From the NCBI RefSeq assembly GCF_007673235.1, contig NZ_VDZH01000008.1:38048-102047 (forward strand): a stretch of DNA of 64,000 nucleotides, in the 5' to 3' direction. Positions within the stretch are counted from its first letter, which is position 1, and the number at the start of each line of letters is the position of its first letter. The notes beneath the pieces are model-generated. The model did no database searches and was not told where the DNA came from. It saw only the letters and a list, made by a program, of their open reading frames with translations. Made by a program: the position numbers and the translations under genes. The DNA is from Curtobacterium pusillum. Lineage in GTDB: Bacteria > Actinomycetota > Actinomycetes > Actinomycetales > Microbacteriaceae. Positions 42,856 through 52,356 of this stretch are shown in pieces.

Positions 42856-44130
42856 GTGGACGACGTGAGCGAGACGGATGGGGCGAGCGTCGCCGTGAGC
42901 TCGCAGGGAGTTCGCGCTGTTGGTCGTGGTGCGTCCGCTGCTGAGCGTGCTGCGGCGGAGCGGTCCCGGACTGCGTTTGCGCGGCTCCGCACCGCAGCGC
43001 GGGACGGGCCCTCGATCGGATCGGGTGCCGTTGTGGTGTTGGCGGACGCATCACCTCGGGTCTTCGCGGAAGCGTCCCTATCGCCAAACACGATCCGCGC
43101 GTACCGGTCGGACCTCAGACAGTTCGCCCGGTGGCGTGCCGGGTTCCTCGACCACGAATTCTCCGAACCGCACGAACTCGAGCAGATCACCACGGCGCCG
43201 GTCGACCCGACCGAGGTTGCCGCGTTCCTCGCGGACAAGGCCAACGCCGTCCTCCCCGGTGGCGGGCAGCGGTATGCGCCGGCGACGATCAGTCGCTACG
43301 TCGCCGCGATCGACTGGGAACACGCTCGCCGCGGCCACATCCCACCCGGCTCCACACCGATCGTCCGCGACGTCCTGAAGGGCATCCGCCGCACCCGGTC
43401 CGTCCCGGTGCGGCGAGCGAAGCCAATGACGTTGAAGGCGCTGCAGACAACGCTGCTCAAGATCGACGTCGCCGACCTCCAGACCGGCGCGCTCGGAACC
43501 CGCGATCAGGCGCTGCTGCTGTTCGGGTTCGTCGGTGCGTTCCGCGAATCCGAACTTACCGCCCTCACCGTCGCCGATCTCCGCCTCGTCGACGGCGAAG
43601 GCGTCTACGCCCGTGTGCGGAAGTCCAAGACGGACCAGGACGGCGCCGGCCGCATCAAGGTGCTGCAGCAAGGGGCCAACCCGGTCACGTGCGCCCCGTG
43701 CGCATACGTCCGTCTCTCTCGGCTGATGGCTGCGCAGGACGCACGCGGGGAAGCGGGCCTCTTCGCCACGCTCACCGGTGCGAGTCTCGCCGTGCACGTC
43801 TGCGCCGACGGGCTCGGCCCGGATCGGTTGCCGCCGTCGATGCCGTTCTTCCGCTCCGTGTCGAAGTGGGGCCTGTTCCGGAACGCCGGGATCAGCCCGA
43901 CCACCGTCGGGAAAGCCGTCGCCCGCCGCGCACACGCGGCCGGGCTCGGAAAGGACGGCTGGTCCGGGCATTCCCTCCGCGCCGGCTTCGTCACCGAAGC
44001 CCGCAACGCCGGCGCAACGGACGTGGAGATCATGAACCAGACCCACCACACCAACGCCGCCACCCTGCAGATCTACGACCGCGAATACGCACCCCTGGTC
44101 CGCAACGCCGTCACCCGGATGCGCTTGTGA
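42856..44130 (+). CDS. tyrosine recombinase/integrase
   Basis: The 424-residue protein has an N-terminal SAM-like helical DNA-binding domain (SPNTIRAYRSDLRQFARWRAG) and a catalytic domain with Arg230 in GAFRESEL, His372 and Arg375 in SGHSLRAGF, His398 in THHTN and the nucleophile Tyr407 in LQIYDRE. The pentad is complete. GTG 42856 is used. It overlaps by GTGA a second gene resembling a degenerate recombinase, and may drive integration/excision of the element or resolution of dimers. No attachment site was identified. Confidence 0.9.
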   Translation: MDDVSETDGASVAVSSQGVRAVGRGASAAERAAAERSRTAFARLRTAARDGPSIGSGAVVVLADASPRVFAEASLSPNTIRAYRSDLRQFARWRAGFLDHEFSEPHELEQITTAPVDPTEVAAFLADKANAVLPGGGQRYAPATISRYVAAIDWEHARRGHIPPGSTPIVRDVLKGIRRTRSVPVRRAKPMTLKALQTTLLKIDVADLQTGALGTRDQALLLFGFVGAFRESELTALTVADLRLVDGEGVYARVRKSKTDQDGAGRIKVLQQGANPVTCAPCAYVRLSRLMAAQDARGEAGLFATLTGASLAVHVCADGLGPDRLPPSMPFFRSVSKWGLFRNAGISPTTVGKAVARRAHAAGLGKDGWSGHSLRAGFVTEARNAGATDVEIMNQTHHTNAATLQIYDREYAPLVRNAVTRMRL

Positions 44131-45116
44131 CCCCCCAAACTTCCCCCAAACTCGGCCCCAAACTCGGGCCCGACAGTAGGGCGCTGCTCGAGGCGCACTG
44201 GGGTCGATTCGTCGCGTGGTGTGAGGCGGCAGGTCACGAGTCGCTCCCGGCGACAGCAGCAACGATCGGACAGTTCCTGACGCTGTTCCCCGGCCGCGCG
44301 TCGACGCAGCGGCTCCGCCGACATGCGATCCGCACGCACCACCTCGCAGCCGGCCTCCCGGATCCGCTGCCCACGGTGGAGGCGCGGGTGTGGCCGCGAC
44401 CAGAAGCCCCCGACCGGGCGGCCGTCGAAGAGGTGCTCGCGGCGATCCCAAAGTACCGGTACCCGATCGGGCTTCGCGGACGCCGCGACGCGTTCCTCAT
44501 CGTCCTCCTCGGGGTCCTCCATCTGACCCGCGATCAAGCCCGCACCATCACCCCTGCCGACGTCGCCGTGACGAGCATCATCCGGATCCGCGGCCACGTA
44601 GTTCCCTCATCCGATGAACCCGCATCCTGTGCTGCCTGCGCGGTGACCCGGTGGCTGCGCATCGTCGGACCGGTCTGGACTGGGTTCCGCGGCGACGTCA
44701 TCCGACTGCTTGACCCGACGAAGGGCGACCTCGACCGGCACGACTGCGAGCAGACGCTACCGGGGGAGTGGCGACGGGCAGAGCAGCTGCTGTTGCCGTT
44801 AGACGTCCACGGATGGGCGCGCACCGGGGCGAGCCTGTCGGGCCGGTCGATGACGAGCATCATCCCGAGTCGACGTGCAGCAGCTGCAGACGGCCCAGTC
44901 GCGGAAGCCGTCGGCGCGATCGCGCGACAGCCGTCACGGTTCGACGCGCTCACGCTGCAGGAGACGTACACCGAGCTCGGTAGCACCGACGCTGCCGTCG
45001 ACGACGCGCTCACTCGACTCGCGCTCATCTTGAACGACGCCCAAGCGCTCGACACCGACCTGCAACAGGCCGCTATTCCACGCAAGCAGCAGCTAGCAGC
45101 TGATAGCGAACACTAG
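44127..45116 (+). CDS. degenerate tyrosine-recombinase-like partner protein
   Basis: The 329-residue protein starts at GTG 44127 inside the recombinase stop (GTGA). Its N-terminal helices (VAWCEAAGHESLPATAATIGQFL) resemble the core-binding domain of integrases, and LIVLLGVLHLTRDQARTITPADV sits where the integrase fold begins. However the Arg-His-Arg-Tyr residues are not present. It contains CAACAVTRWL and an Arg/Glu-rich end. Such paired genes with one active and one inactive recombinase occur on actinobacterial plasmids; the partner is thought to modulate or target the active one. That role is inference. Confidence 0.7.
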   Translation: MTPQTSPKLGPKLGPDSRALLEAHWGRFVAWCEAAGHESLPATAATIGQFLTLFPGRASTQRLRRHAIRTHHLAAGLPDPLPTVEARVWPRPEAPDRAAVEEVLAAIPKYRYPIGLRGRRDAFLIVLLGVLHLTRDQARTITPADVAVTSIIRIRGHVVPSSDEPASCAACAVTRWLRIVGPVWTGFRGDVIRLLDPTKGDLDRHDCEQTLPGEWRRAEQLLLPLDVHGWARTGASLSGRSMTSIIPSRRAAAADGPVAEAVGAIARQPSRFDALTLQETYTELGSTDAAVDDALTRLALILNDAQALDTDLQQAAIPRKQQLAADSEH

Positions 45117-45175
45117 CTTCGCTCATCACCAGACCGACCCCCGTACTGCTGCCGCAACCAGCCCGAGACGCGGGC

Positions 45176-45203
45176 GAGGCGCGGACGAACTCGTCCGCGC
45201 CTC
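45176..45203. terminator. bidirectional terminator between convergent genes
   Basis: GAGGCGCGGAC (45176-45186) pairs with GTCCGCGCCTC (45193-45203) over GAACTC. It lies between the plus-strand recombinase partner and a minus-strand small gene, and can serve both. Confidence 0.7.
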
Positions 45204-45213
45204 GCACCGATCA

Positions 45214-45360
45214 TCAGACGCAGCGCTGGCAGCGGGGCCATCCGTTCGTCCCGGACCGCTTGTTGCGGTCGGGAATCTGCTTGCCCACGGGGCAGTTGCT
45301 GTCGTCGTGGTGAACGTCGGGGTCTGACTGATTCGTCGAGTGGTACGCGGCGACTCGCAT
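45214..45360 (-). CDS. 48-residue zinc-ribbon-like small protein
   Basis: This frame lies in the gap after the recombinase pair. It encodes a protein that starts MRVAAYHSTNQSDPDVHHD and then has SNCPVGKQIPDR and PRCQRCV. The His/Cys arrangement suggests a zinc-binding site. Very similar small proteins (HH..CPxGKQI..CxxC) are common in Microbacteriaceae as I recall. Its function is unknown. It ends in TGA at 45214-45216, next to the terminator hairpin. Confidence 0.55.
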   Translation of the reverse strand: MRVAAYHSTNQSDPDVHHDDSNCPVGKQIPDRNKRSGTNGWPRCQRCV

Positions 45361-45494
45361 GATCGGCTCCTTTGCCTTCAGCGCTCACGGACGTGAGCAT
45401 TACACACACACCGTAGGAGCGAGCGCCGACATTCTGGACCCGTTGGTGCGACACCGCGACGGGACGGACGCTGCCGTTGGAGAGCGGGACAACG

Positions 45495-46298
<804 letters not shown>

Positions 46299-46455
46299 GA
46301 TGCTCCTAATTGCTGAGGACTACCCAAGTCTGCGTGAGCTCTCACTGCATCACCTCATCCCAGTTCGAGGGGTGGCGGGTACCCGGCGCCGAAGCTGCGG
46401 GTGTCGCGGACGAGCCTGCCGGCAGGACGAGACACTGACGAGACGGGATGAGAAC

Positions 46456-47505
46456 CTGGGGATCACGATTCGACGAAGCGTGAAGGCGGGGCCGCTTCGG
46501 TTTAACCTGTCAAAGTCCGGACTCGGAGTCAGCGCGGGCATTCCGGGACTCCGAGTGGGCACAGGACCTCGCGGGAACTACGTACGCGTCGGCTCGGGTG
46601 GTGCCACGTACCTGTCCTCCTCAGGATCACGAGCGCCGCGCACTGCACCGCCATATCCGCGGATGCTGCAGAACCCCGCCGTGGTGGACATGGCCGACGT
46701 CAGCGGTCTGACAGCGCTTGATCTGCGTCCGACCGGCGGGGACGACATCGTCCAGCAGCTCAACACGGCGGCACGCCGCCCCCGATGGGGCTGGATCGCC
46801 GCGATCACCGCCTTGATTCTTGGAGCAGCACTGCTGCCCTGGGGCTTCATCATCTGGGCGGTCGCCGTACCTGGATGCTGGTGGCTCTTCCTCCGCGACG
46901 CGCTGCAGAAGAACGTTGTCCTGCTTTATGACCTCGAGGACGTTCCCGCTGTCTGGTTCGACCGATTCAGCACAGCGTGGAGCGTCGCCGTCGCAAGCGA
47001 CCGGCTCTGGCGCACCGTGGAGTCGGGCCGTGTCCAGACCACCTACCAGCACAAAGCGAACGCCGGCGTCGGCGCGATTGTGCGTCGAGTCTCTGCCACG
47101 GCGCGGATCCAGCAACCTAAGGGTCTCGCAACCAACGTCGACATCCCGACTCTGCGGGCTGGTAAGGACGCTCTGTACTTCCTGCCTGATCGCCTCCTGG
47201 TCTGCTCCGGCAAGCACTACTCAGACGTCTCCTACCGGCACCTCGCCGTGCGCCGATCCGTGACACGGTTCGTCGAACAGCCGGGCCAGGTCCCGAAGGA
47301 CACGCAGCTCATCGACCAGACCTGGCAGTACGTCAACGTCAAGGGCGGCCCAGATCGTCGGTTCAAGAACAACCCGGTGCTACCAGTCGTCCAGTACGGA
47401 CAGCTCGAGCTCACCACAGCGCAGGGCCTTGCTTGGAGCGTGCAGTCGTCACGAGCCACCGCCCTGGATGACGCAGGCGCACTGCTGCTGAAAGTGCCAG
47501 CGTGA
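46456..47505 (+). CDS. DUF4236 protein with transmembrane region
   Basis: The protein is at least 350 residues. It opens with GITIRRSVKAGPLRFNLSKS and then GLGVSAGIPGLRVGTGPRG, the DUF4236 signature near the usual N-terminus. A membrane helix pair (IAAITALILGAALLPWGFIIWAVA, WWLFLRD) and a C-terminal soluble domain of about 190 residues follow. The start is unclear: the family signature begins at a CTG (46456), preceded by GGGATGAG, and in-frame GTG 46372 or ATG 46300 are alternatives. The intergenic space to the divergent G5 gene favours a later start. Function unknown. Confidence 0.65.
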   Translation: MGITIRRSVKAGPLRFNLSKSGLGVSAGIPGLRVGTGPRGNYVRVGSGGATYLSSSGSRAPRTAPPYPRMLQNPAVVDMADVSGLTALDLRPTGGDDIVQQLNTAARRPRWGWIAAITALILGAALLPWGFIIWAVAVPGCWWLFLRDALQKNVVLLYDLEDVPAVWFDRFSTAWSVAVASDRLWRTVESGRVQTTYQHKANAGVGAIVRRVSATARIQQPKGLATNVDIPTLRAGKDALYFLPDRLLVCSGKHYSDVSYRHLAVRRSVTRFVEQPGQVPKDTQLIDQTWQYVNVKGGPDRRFKNNPVLPVVQYGQLELTTAQGLAWSVQSSRATALDDAGALLLKVPA

Positions 47506-47606
47506 GGTCGCTGCGAGCGTTGCACCATCTCTAGCTCCGTGCACGCATCCGTCGCAGGAGAACCCCTTGCCACCCTAGAACTACGGGATACGGCCGCCCA
47601 GAAGTC

Positions 47607-47633
47607 GTGGCGCTGGGCATGCCCCAGCGCCAC
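47607..47633 (+). terminator. hairpin terminator after DUF4236 gene
   Basis: GTGGCGCTGGG (47607-47617) pairs with CCCAGCGCCAC (47623-47633) over a five-base loop. It separates the DUF4236 gene from the ATPase gene. Confidence 0.6.
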
Positions 47634-47691
47634 AGGTCCCCGTTGCAAGATGGCCCGCCCAGCCAGCCCCGTAAGTGACTAAGGTTCGAAC

Positions 47692-50106
47692 ATGGTGCCA
47701 AAGCCCGACTCGTTCTCGTCCGTGTTCTTCGCGTACGGCGGAACGCCGCACCTGCGCGCCGAGACCGTGCAAGACGCGGCCACGACTTTGGCGAAGCAGG
47801 GTTACCAGGCCAAGACGTGGCAGGACCTCGAGGTGCGGGGCAGCGTCCTGATCGAGACCATATGCCGGGAGATCGATCAGTCTGACACGGTTGTAGCTGA
47901 GGTCAGTGACCTCAATAGCAACGTTCTATTCGAAGCAGGCTATGCGCTTGCGTCAAATAAGCACCTGTGGCTTGCGCTCGACGAGACCGACTCTGACGCC
48001 CTCCGTCGCTGGAAGGAGCTCGGAATATTCTCTACCGTTGGCCGAGTCAATTACTCCGGACGAAGCGACAAGCTTGTCTCGGAGTGGCAGCAGGCGACAT
48101 CCCGGCCCTCGGATGGCCCAACTCTACTTGAAACACTTATGAGTGGCGGGCGTGCCAAACAAGCGGATGCCGTGTTTGCTCCCGCGCTCCCCATCCGGTT
48201 TCAAGCCGCCTTGACCCTTGAAAGCTTTCTTGAGCGCCAATCGCACCTCACTATTCTCGGTGCTGGTGACGACCTTGGCATGGCTCCCCTTGATTTCTAT
48301 GTCAAGGAAATATACCGCGCCTCGGCTGCTGTCTTCCACCTGCTGGCCCCCAAGCGCCTTCGCGCTGTCGAACACAATGCTCGGGCGAGTTTCTTAGCGG
48401 GTCTGGCCCATGGTTTTGAGCTGCCCGTGTTGATGGTGGTCGAAGAGGGTTTCGAATCTCCGCTTGATTATAAGGACCTGCTTTACACTTACGACAGCGC
48501 TGCCGGTCTGCAGGAACATGTGAAGACTTGGCTCGAGGCGCTCCCAAAGCAGGCCGGAACTAATAAGCGTCTAGGGAAGCTCGCGCTCGATATAGAGCTT
48601 CCGCTGCGAAGTTTTGGGCAATACGTAGCTGAATACGAGCGCGACGAACTGACAGAATACTTTGTGGAGACCAGCGAGTTCAGGTCAATTCTCGCGGGAG
48701 ACTCGAAGGTCTTCGTGGGGCGCAAGGGCACCGGCAAAACAGCGACGATGAGCCAGGGCGTGCTCGAGCTGCGCAAGGATCGCAGAAACCTCGTGGTCTC
48801 GGTCAAGCCCTCCGCCTACGAACTTGCTGGACTCGTCGAGTTTGTCAAGGCGCTCGAATCAGATAGCCAGTCTGAGTACGCGATGTTGAGCATCTGGACA
48901 TACCTCCTGTACACGGAGATTGCCGTTCGGACCGTTAGCTACGCGAGCGAGCGGCCCGCAGGCACCGGAACAGACAACGCGCTCGTCCTTCTGACCCAAG
49001 AGCTAAACGACCTCGACATCGATGTCGAAGCAGATCTGTCGACTCGGCTTGAACAAGCCGTCACGTCGCTGACGGTGGAGTCTCGCAGGGACGGGGAGAC
49101 GGCGCATGTCTACATCGGACGCGTGCTTGGGCTGCACCGCCTAGGGCACCTCAAAGAGCTCATTCTGCAAACACTGAAGGACTTCGACCGGGTGGCGGTC
49201 CTAATCGACAACCTGGACAAAACGTGGGAGCGCGGAGCTGACTATGGCGCGATGGCTCGCTTCATCCTCTCACTCCTCACCGCAATTGGTCGCGTGGAGA
49301 AAGATTTTGGTCGGCCGCCTCGTGGGTTCGATCCAGTGAATGTCACCCTGACGGTATTCCTGCGAACTGACATTTACGATGCAATCGCTAAGTTTGCAAG
49401 AGAACCCGACAAGGTGGGAGTCCTGTCTGTTCGCTGGCAGGATGCCGAGCTCCTCGTTCGAGTTCTCGAGGACCGATATGCAGCAAACCGTTCGAGAAAG
49501 CGCGGCCTCCCTGCGTTTGATATGTGGGAGGAAGTGTTTGAATCAGAGGTGAGGGGCCTTCCGACCCGAGACTATTTTCTGTGGAGAACTCTGCCTAGGC
49601 CGCGCGACTTCATCTATTTCGCGAACGCTGCGCTCACTACCGCGATCAATCGGAAGCACTCCAGGATCTCGGCAGGGGATGTCACGACTGCAGAGAAGCA
49701 ATACTCTCGTTTCGCCATCGAGGCTCTACTTGTCGAGAGTGAGGCTGAAGGCTTTGACCTGGAAGAGGCTTTGTATGAGTTTGCCGGCGTCGACTCCACG
49801 ATGACGGCGGGGGAACTGGACCAACTATTAGCCAATTACGACGAGGCCCCATCCATCCGAGACTGGCTGATTCGAACGTCCTTCTTGGGAATTGAGGTGC
49901 GTTCCGGTGAGTTCATACACGTCGAGGGCGAAATCGAGGCAAAGCGACAGCTGAAAGTCGCCAGGCGTTTTGCTAGTCGGTCTAAAGCAGGGGTCCGCTT
50001 TAGAGTGCATCCTGCTTTCCGTGGCTTCCTAGAAGTAAGGGACGACGACCTTCACAATGGTGAAATTCGAGACGCTACTTATGACGGAACTGGCGAGTTG
50101 ACATAA
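47692..50106 (+). CDS. TIR/deoxyribosyltransferase-like domain fused to P-loop ATPase (Sll1717 type)
   Basis: The 804-residue protein has a first nucleotide-processing-like domain (about 8-135) with VFFAYGG at the front and VVAEVSDLNSNVLFEAGYALA around Glu81, the NxNVxxExGxA pattern of TIR-like/NDT-like folds. A second related but degenerate domain follows (about 158-285, EHNARASFLAGLAHGFE). The ATPase domain has a Walker A at 343-350 (GRKGTGKT), a Walker B region VAVLIDNLDKTW near 505, and a C-terminal helical region. The architecture resembles P-loop ATPases of the Sll1717 type and STAND-like defence sensors. Codons and base content are less GC-rich than in the neighbours, suggesting recent transfer. 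Confidence 0.7.
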   Translation: MVPKPDSFSSVFFAYGGTPHLRAETVQDAATTLAKQGYQAKTWQDLEVRGSVLIETICREIDQSDTVVAEVSDLNSNVLFEAGYALASNKHLWLALDETDSDALRRWKELGIFSTVGRVNYSGRSDKLVSEWQQATSRPSDGPTLLETLMSGGRAKQADAVFAPALPIRFQAALTLESFLERQSHLTILGAGDDLGMAPLDFYVKEIYRASAAVFHLLAPKRLRAVEHNARASFLAGLAHGFELPVLMVVEEGFESPLDYKDLLYTYDSAAGLQEHVKTWLEALPKQAGTNKRLGKLALDIELPLRSFGQYVAEYERDELTEYFVETSEFRSILAGDSKVFVGRKGTGKTATMSQGVLELRKDRRNLVVSVKPSAYELAGLVEFVKALESDSQSEYAMLSIWTYLLYTEIAVRTVSYASERPAGTGTDNALVLLTQELNDLDIDVEADLSTRLEQAVTSLTVESRRDGETAHVYIGRVLGLHRLGHLKELILQTLKDFDRVAVLIDNLDKTWERGADYGAMARFILSLLTAIGRVEKDFGRPPRGFDPVNVTLTVFLRTDIYDAIAKFAREPDKVGVLSVRWQDAELLVRVLEDRYAANRSRKRGLPAFDMWEEVFESEVRGLPTRDYFLWRTLPRPRDFIYFANAALTTAINRKHSRISAGDVTTAEKQYSRFAIEALLVESEAEGFDLEEALYEFAGVDSTMTAGELDQLLANYDEAPSIRDWLIRTSFLGIEVRSGEFIHVEGEIEAKRQLKVARRFASRSKAGVRFRVHPAFRGFLEVRDDDLHNGEIRDATYDGTGELT

Positions 50107-50113
50107 GAGCGCG

Positions 50114-50383
50114 CTATCGGCCTCGTTTTCGTAGTGTGGGGACGAGGATGATGACGCCGGCCGCGGTGGTGATGGTACCTGCCCACGTCCAGATGGTGCC
50201 GGCAACCAGGGCCCAATTGGTGCTGCCGATTGCGGTCTGGGTTGCGGGATTGAAGGCGTTTGCTTGGGCCGCGGCGGCGTGTTGCAGGAGGAGACCGACC
50301 GCTGCGGCAACGGTGCCGACGATCAGCCATCCCGGATGTGGGCTGTTGCTCGGGGAGCGTCGACCGGGTGCAGGCTGGAGCAT
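50114..50383 (-). CDS. small two-helix membrane protein
   Basis: The 89-residue protein starts at ATG 50383 and has two hydrophobic helices (LIVGTVAAAVGLLLQHAAAA, WTWAGTITTAAGVIILVP). It is convergent with the ATPase gene, seven bases from its stop. A longer upstream frame reads as Arg/Pro-rich noise and is rejected. Hypothetical. Confidence 0.5.
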   Translation of the reverse strand: MLQPAPGRRSPSNSPHPGWLIVGTVAAAVGLLLQHAAAAQANAFNPATQTAIGSTNWALVAGTIWTWAGTITTAAGVIILVPTLRKRGR

Positions 50384-50418
50384 GTGGCGCTCGTCGCTTG
50401 CGTTCGTAGGTCGGCACA

Positions 50419-51345
50419 ATGGTGAGCGTGAGCGTGAGCGTGAGCGTGGACGTGCTGGCGGTGCGGTGGGAGAGCATGTTCGTGGCGCTGGTGTCGTTCC
50501 GTGATGAGTACGGGCACGTCGACATCCCACGGTCGTTCTGCCGCGGCGCGGGAGCGTCTCTAGGAGCGTGGGTTCATCGGCAGCGGTCGTTGGCGGCCGC
50601 GGGCACATTGCCGGCGGACCGGCGAGAACGACTCGAGGCAGTCGGGATGCGCTGGTCGTTGTCGGAACGCACCACTGGCATCGCGGCGTTCGCGGCATTC
50701 CAGTGCACAGAGGGACATGGGCTGGTCCCGCACGTTTTCACGACCGCGGACGGGTTCCCATTAGGGACGTGGGTGCAGTCCCGACGTCGGCAATGGGCGA
50801 ACGATCCGGTGAACACGGTTCGGTTGTGGCCGGAGTTGGTGGATCTCGGCTTCGTTTGGCAGGTGCGTGACCGCGACGCCGCTTGGGATGCCGGCGTTGC
50901 AGCGTTGACGCAGTACAGCCGTGATCACGGGGACCTGGCGGTGCCGCACTGGTTCACAACCGCGGACGGATTGCAGCTGGGGCGGTGGGTGGACTCCCGC
51001 CGCGTCGAATACCGCACGGGTGCGCTGCTGGCGGCCCGGGTGGAGCAGCTCGAACGACTCGGGATGGTGTGGCGGCTCCGCCTCCCGGCAGATGACCCCG
51101 CGCGGCAGCGCCGCGAGGACGTGCACTTCGCCCAGATGCTGCGCCGTGTCCAGGCCTGGTCGACGCAGCACGCGGGACAGCTGCCCGCTGCGCGCGTTGT
51201 CGATAGTGACGGGATTGCGATCGGGCGGTGGCTGATCCGTCAGCGTCAACTTCACCGGGACCACCGGCTCACTACCGACCGGGTCACGCAGCTCAACGCA
51301 TGGAATCGCGCGTGGAGCTGCCCGCCAGGGAGCACATCGACATAA
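50419..51345 (+). CDS. four-repeat helicase-associated (HA) domain protein
   Basis: The 308-residue protein consists of four HA-type repeats (about 16-75, 85-150, 160-225 and 235-300). Each has the W...G.L.VP...DG..LG.WV..RR consensus, e.g. TTADGFPLGTWVQSRR and TTADGLQLGRWVDSRR. HA domains usually sit at the C-terminus of large helicases and bind nucleic acid; here they occur alone, so it may be a small DNA-binding protein. The start is an ATG followed by four GTGAGC units encoding VSVSVSVS; each GTG could itself initiate. An ATG at 50476 with GGGAG upstream is an alternative start. Confidence 0.7.
   Translation: MVSVSVSVSVDVLAVRWESMFVALVSFRDEYGHVDIPRSFCRGAGASLGAWVHRQRSLAAAGTLPADRRERLEAVGMRWSLSERTTGIAAFAAFQCTEGHGLVPHVFTTADGFPLGTWVQSRRRQWANDPVNTVRLWPELVDLGFVWQVRDRDAAWDAGVAALTQYSRDHGDLAVPHWFTTADGLQLGRWVDSRRVEYRTGALLAARVEQLERLGMVWRLRLPADDPARQRREDVHFAQMLRRVQAWSTQHAGQLPAARVVDSDGIAIGRWLIRQRQLHRDHRLTTDRVTQLNAWNRAWSCPPGSTST
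50422..50445 (+). repeat. GTGAGC x4 repeat at the start of an HA-domain gene
   Basis: Four perfect GTGAGC units overlap the first codons of the HA-domain gene. Every unit carries a GTG codon and a GGTGAG-like ribosome signal, so unit number could change initiation. Confidence 0.8.
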
Positions 51346-51423
51346 CTGCGCCGCAGCGGCATTGAAAATGATGCGGCCGGATCGTCACGTGATGACGATC
51401 CGGCCGTGAGTTGTGTTGAGGGG

Positions 51424-51849
51424 TTACTTCCCGAGGCGGTGGAGGGCGATGCCGAACAGGGAGGTGACGAGGCCGAGGCCGATGGCGAATGCGGCGGTGC
51501 CGAACGAGACCACGGAGGTGAACAGAGATGCCCGCAGGAACGATGCGTTCATGATGACGGGCCGGTTCGGGTCGTCTTGGGGGAGTTCGGCGAAGGTTTT
51601 CCCGTCGCTGATCGCGGTTGCGTGCGTGTTGATGATCTCGGCTTGCGCGTAGGCGGTGAGGGGGCCGCGAACGGGGCGTTCGGGGAGGAGCTTGCTGTCG
51701 GGGGAGACGGTGATCTTCTGCGCGGTGAGCTCGGCGGAGATCAGGCCCCACACGACGGCGCCGGTGGTGCTGAGGATGCCGCCGGCGATGATACCGATGG
51801 TGCCGATGTTCCGAACGGTGCGGACGTGTTGACGGCGAGAGCGAGTCAT
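51424..51849 (-). CDS. membrane protein with two helices
   Basis: The 141-residue protein has helices near 13-38 (NIGTIGIIAGGILSTTGAVVWGL) and 108-135 (FTSVVSFGTAAFAIGLGLVTSLFG), with a middle of about 60 residues that ends SDGKTFAELPQDD. ATG 51849 is preceded by AAGGAAC. It is a conserved hypothetical type often found near Lsr2 genes. No function is known. Confidence 0.6.
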   Translation of the reverse strand: MTRSRRQHVRTVRNIGTIGIIAGGILSTTGAVVWGLISAELTAQKITVSPDSKLLPERPVRGPLTAYAQAEIINTHATAISDGKTFAELPQDDPNRPVIMNASFLRASLFTSVVSFGTAAFAIGLGLVTSLFGIALHRLGK

Positions 51850-51907
51850 ACGAGGAGTTCCTTCTGCGGTGTCGGACAAGTGCCACCCGTTGCGGGCGCT
51901 GAGGGTG

Positions 51908-52249
51908 TTAGTGGGCGGCGGTGTAGGCGTCGCGGACGGCTTGGCTGATCCGGCCACGGGAGGATACGTCGTGGCCGTTCGCGGTGGCCCATTCGCGGAT
52001 CTTGGCGAGCTCGTCGGGGTTGCTGCGCGGCTTGCTGCTCGAGCTGCCACGCGCACTGCGCCCCGTCACCTTGCGTGCGGCGGCGACGTAGTCGGAGAAC
52101 GCGTCGCGGAGCGCGTCGGCGTTGTCGTCGGTGAGGTCGATCTCGTAGTGGCCACCGTCGAACGAGAACTGCACGGTCTTGCCGGTTCCGTCTTCGATGG
52201 TGGCGCCGGTGAGGTCGTCGACGAGGTGCGTGGTGACTTTCTGAGCCAT
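51908..52249 (-). CDS. lsr2: Lsr2-family nucleoid-associated protein
   Basis: The 113-residue protein has the Lsr2 N-terminal dimerisation domain (MAQKVTTHLVDDLTGATIEDG, then EIDLTDDNADALRDAF) and the C-terminal AT-hook-like DNA-binding domain (ELAKIREWATANGHDVSSRGRISQAVRDAY), with the RGR loop. Lsr2 silences horizontally acquired AT-rich DNA in actinobacteria. A copy on a mobile element can act as a stealth factor that limits the cost of carriage. Confidence 0.9.
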   Translation of the reverse strand: MAQKVTTHLVDDLTGATIEDGTGKTVQFSFDGGHYEIDLTDDNADALRDAFSDYVAAARKVTGRSARGSSSSKPRSNPDELAKIREWATANGHDVSSRGRISQAVRDAYTAAH

Positions 52250-52356
52250 GATGAGGTCGCCTTTCGCTTGGGGTCATCTCCACCCTGGCATAGCTGATCA
52301 GTAAAACGCTTTGTTCGTGGTTCTTTGCTGCGGTAGGTCGGGCAGACTGGGTGGTG

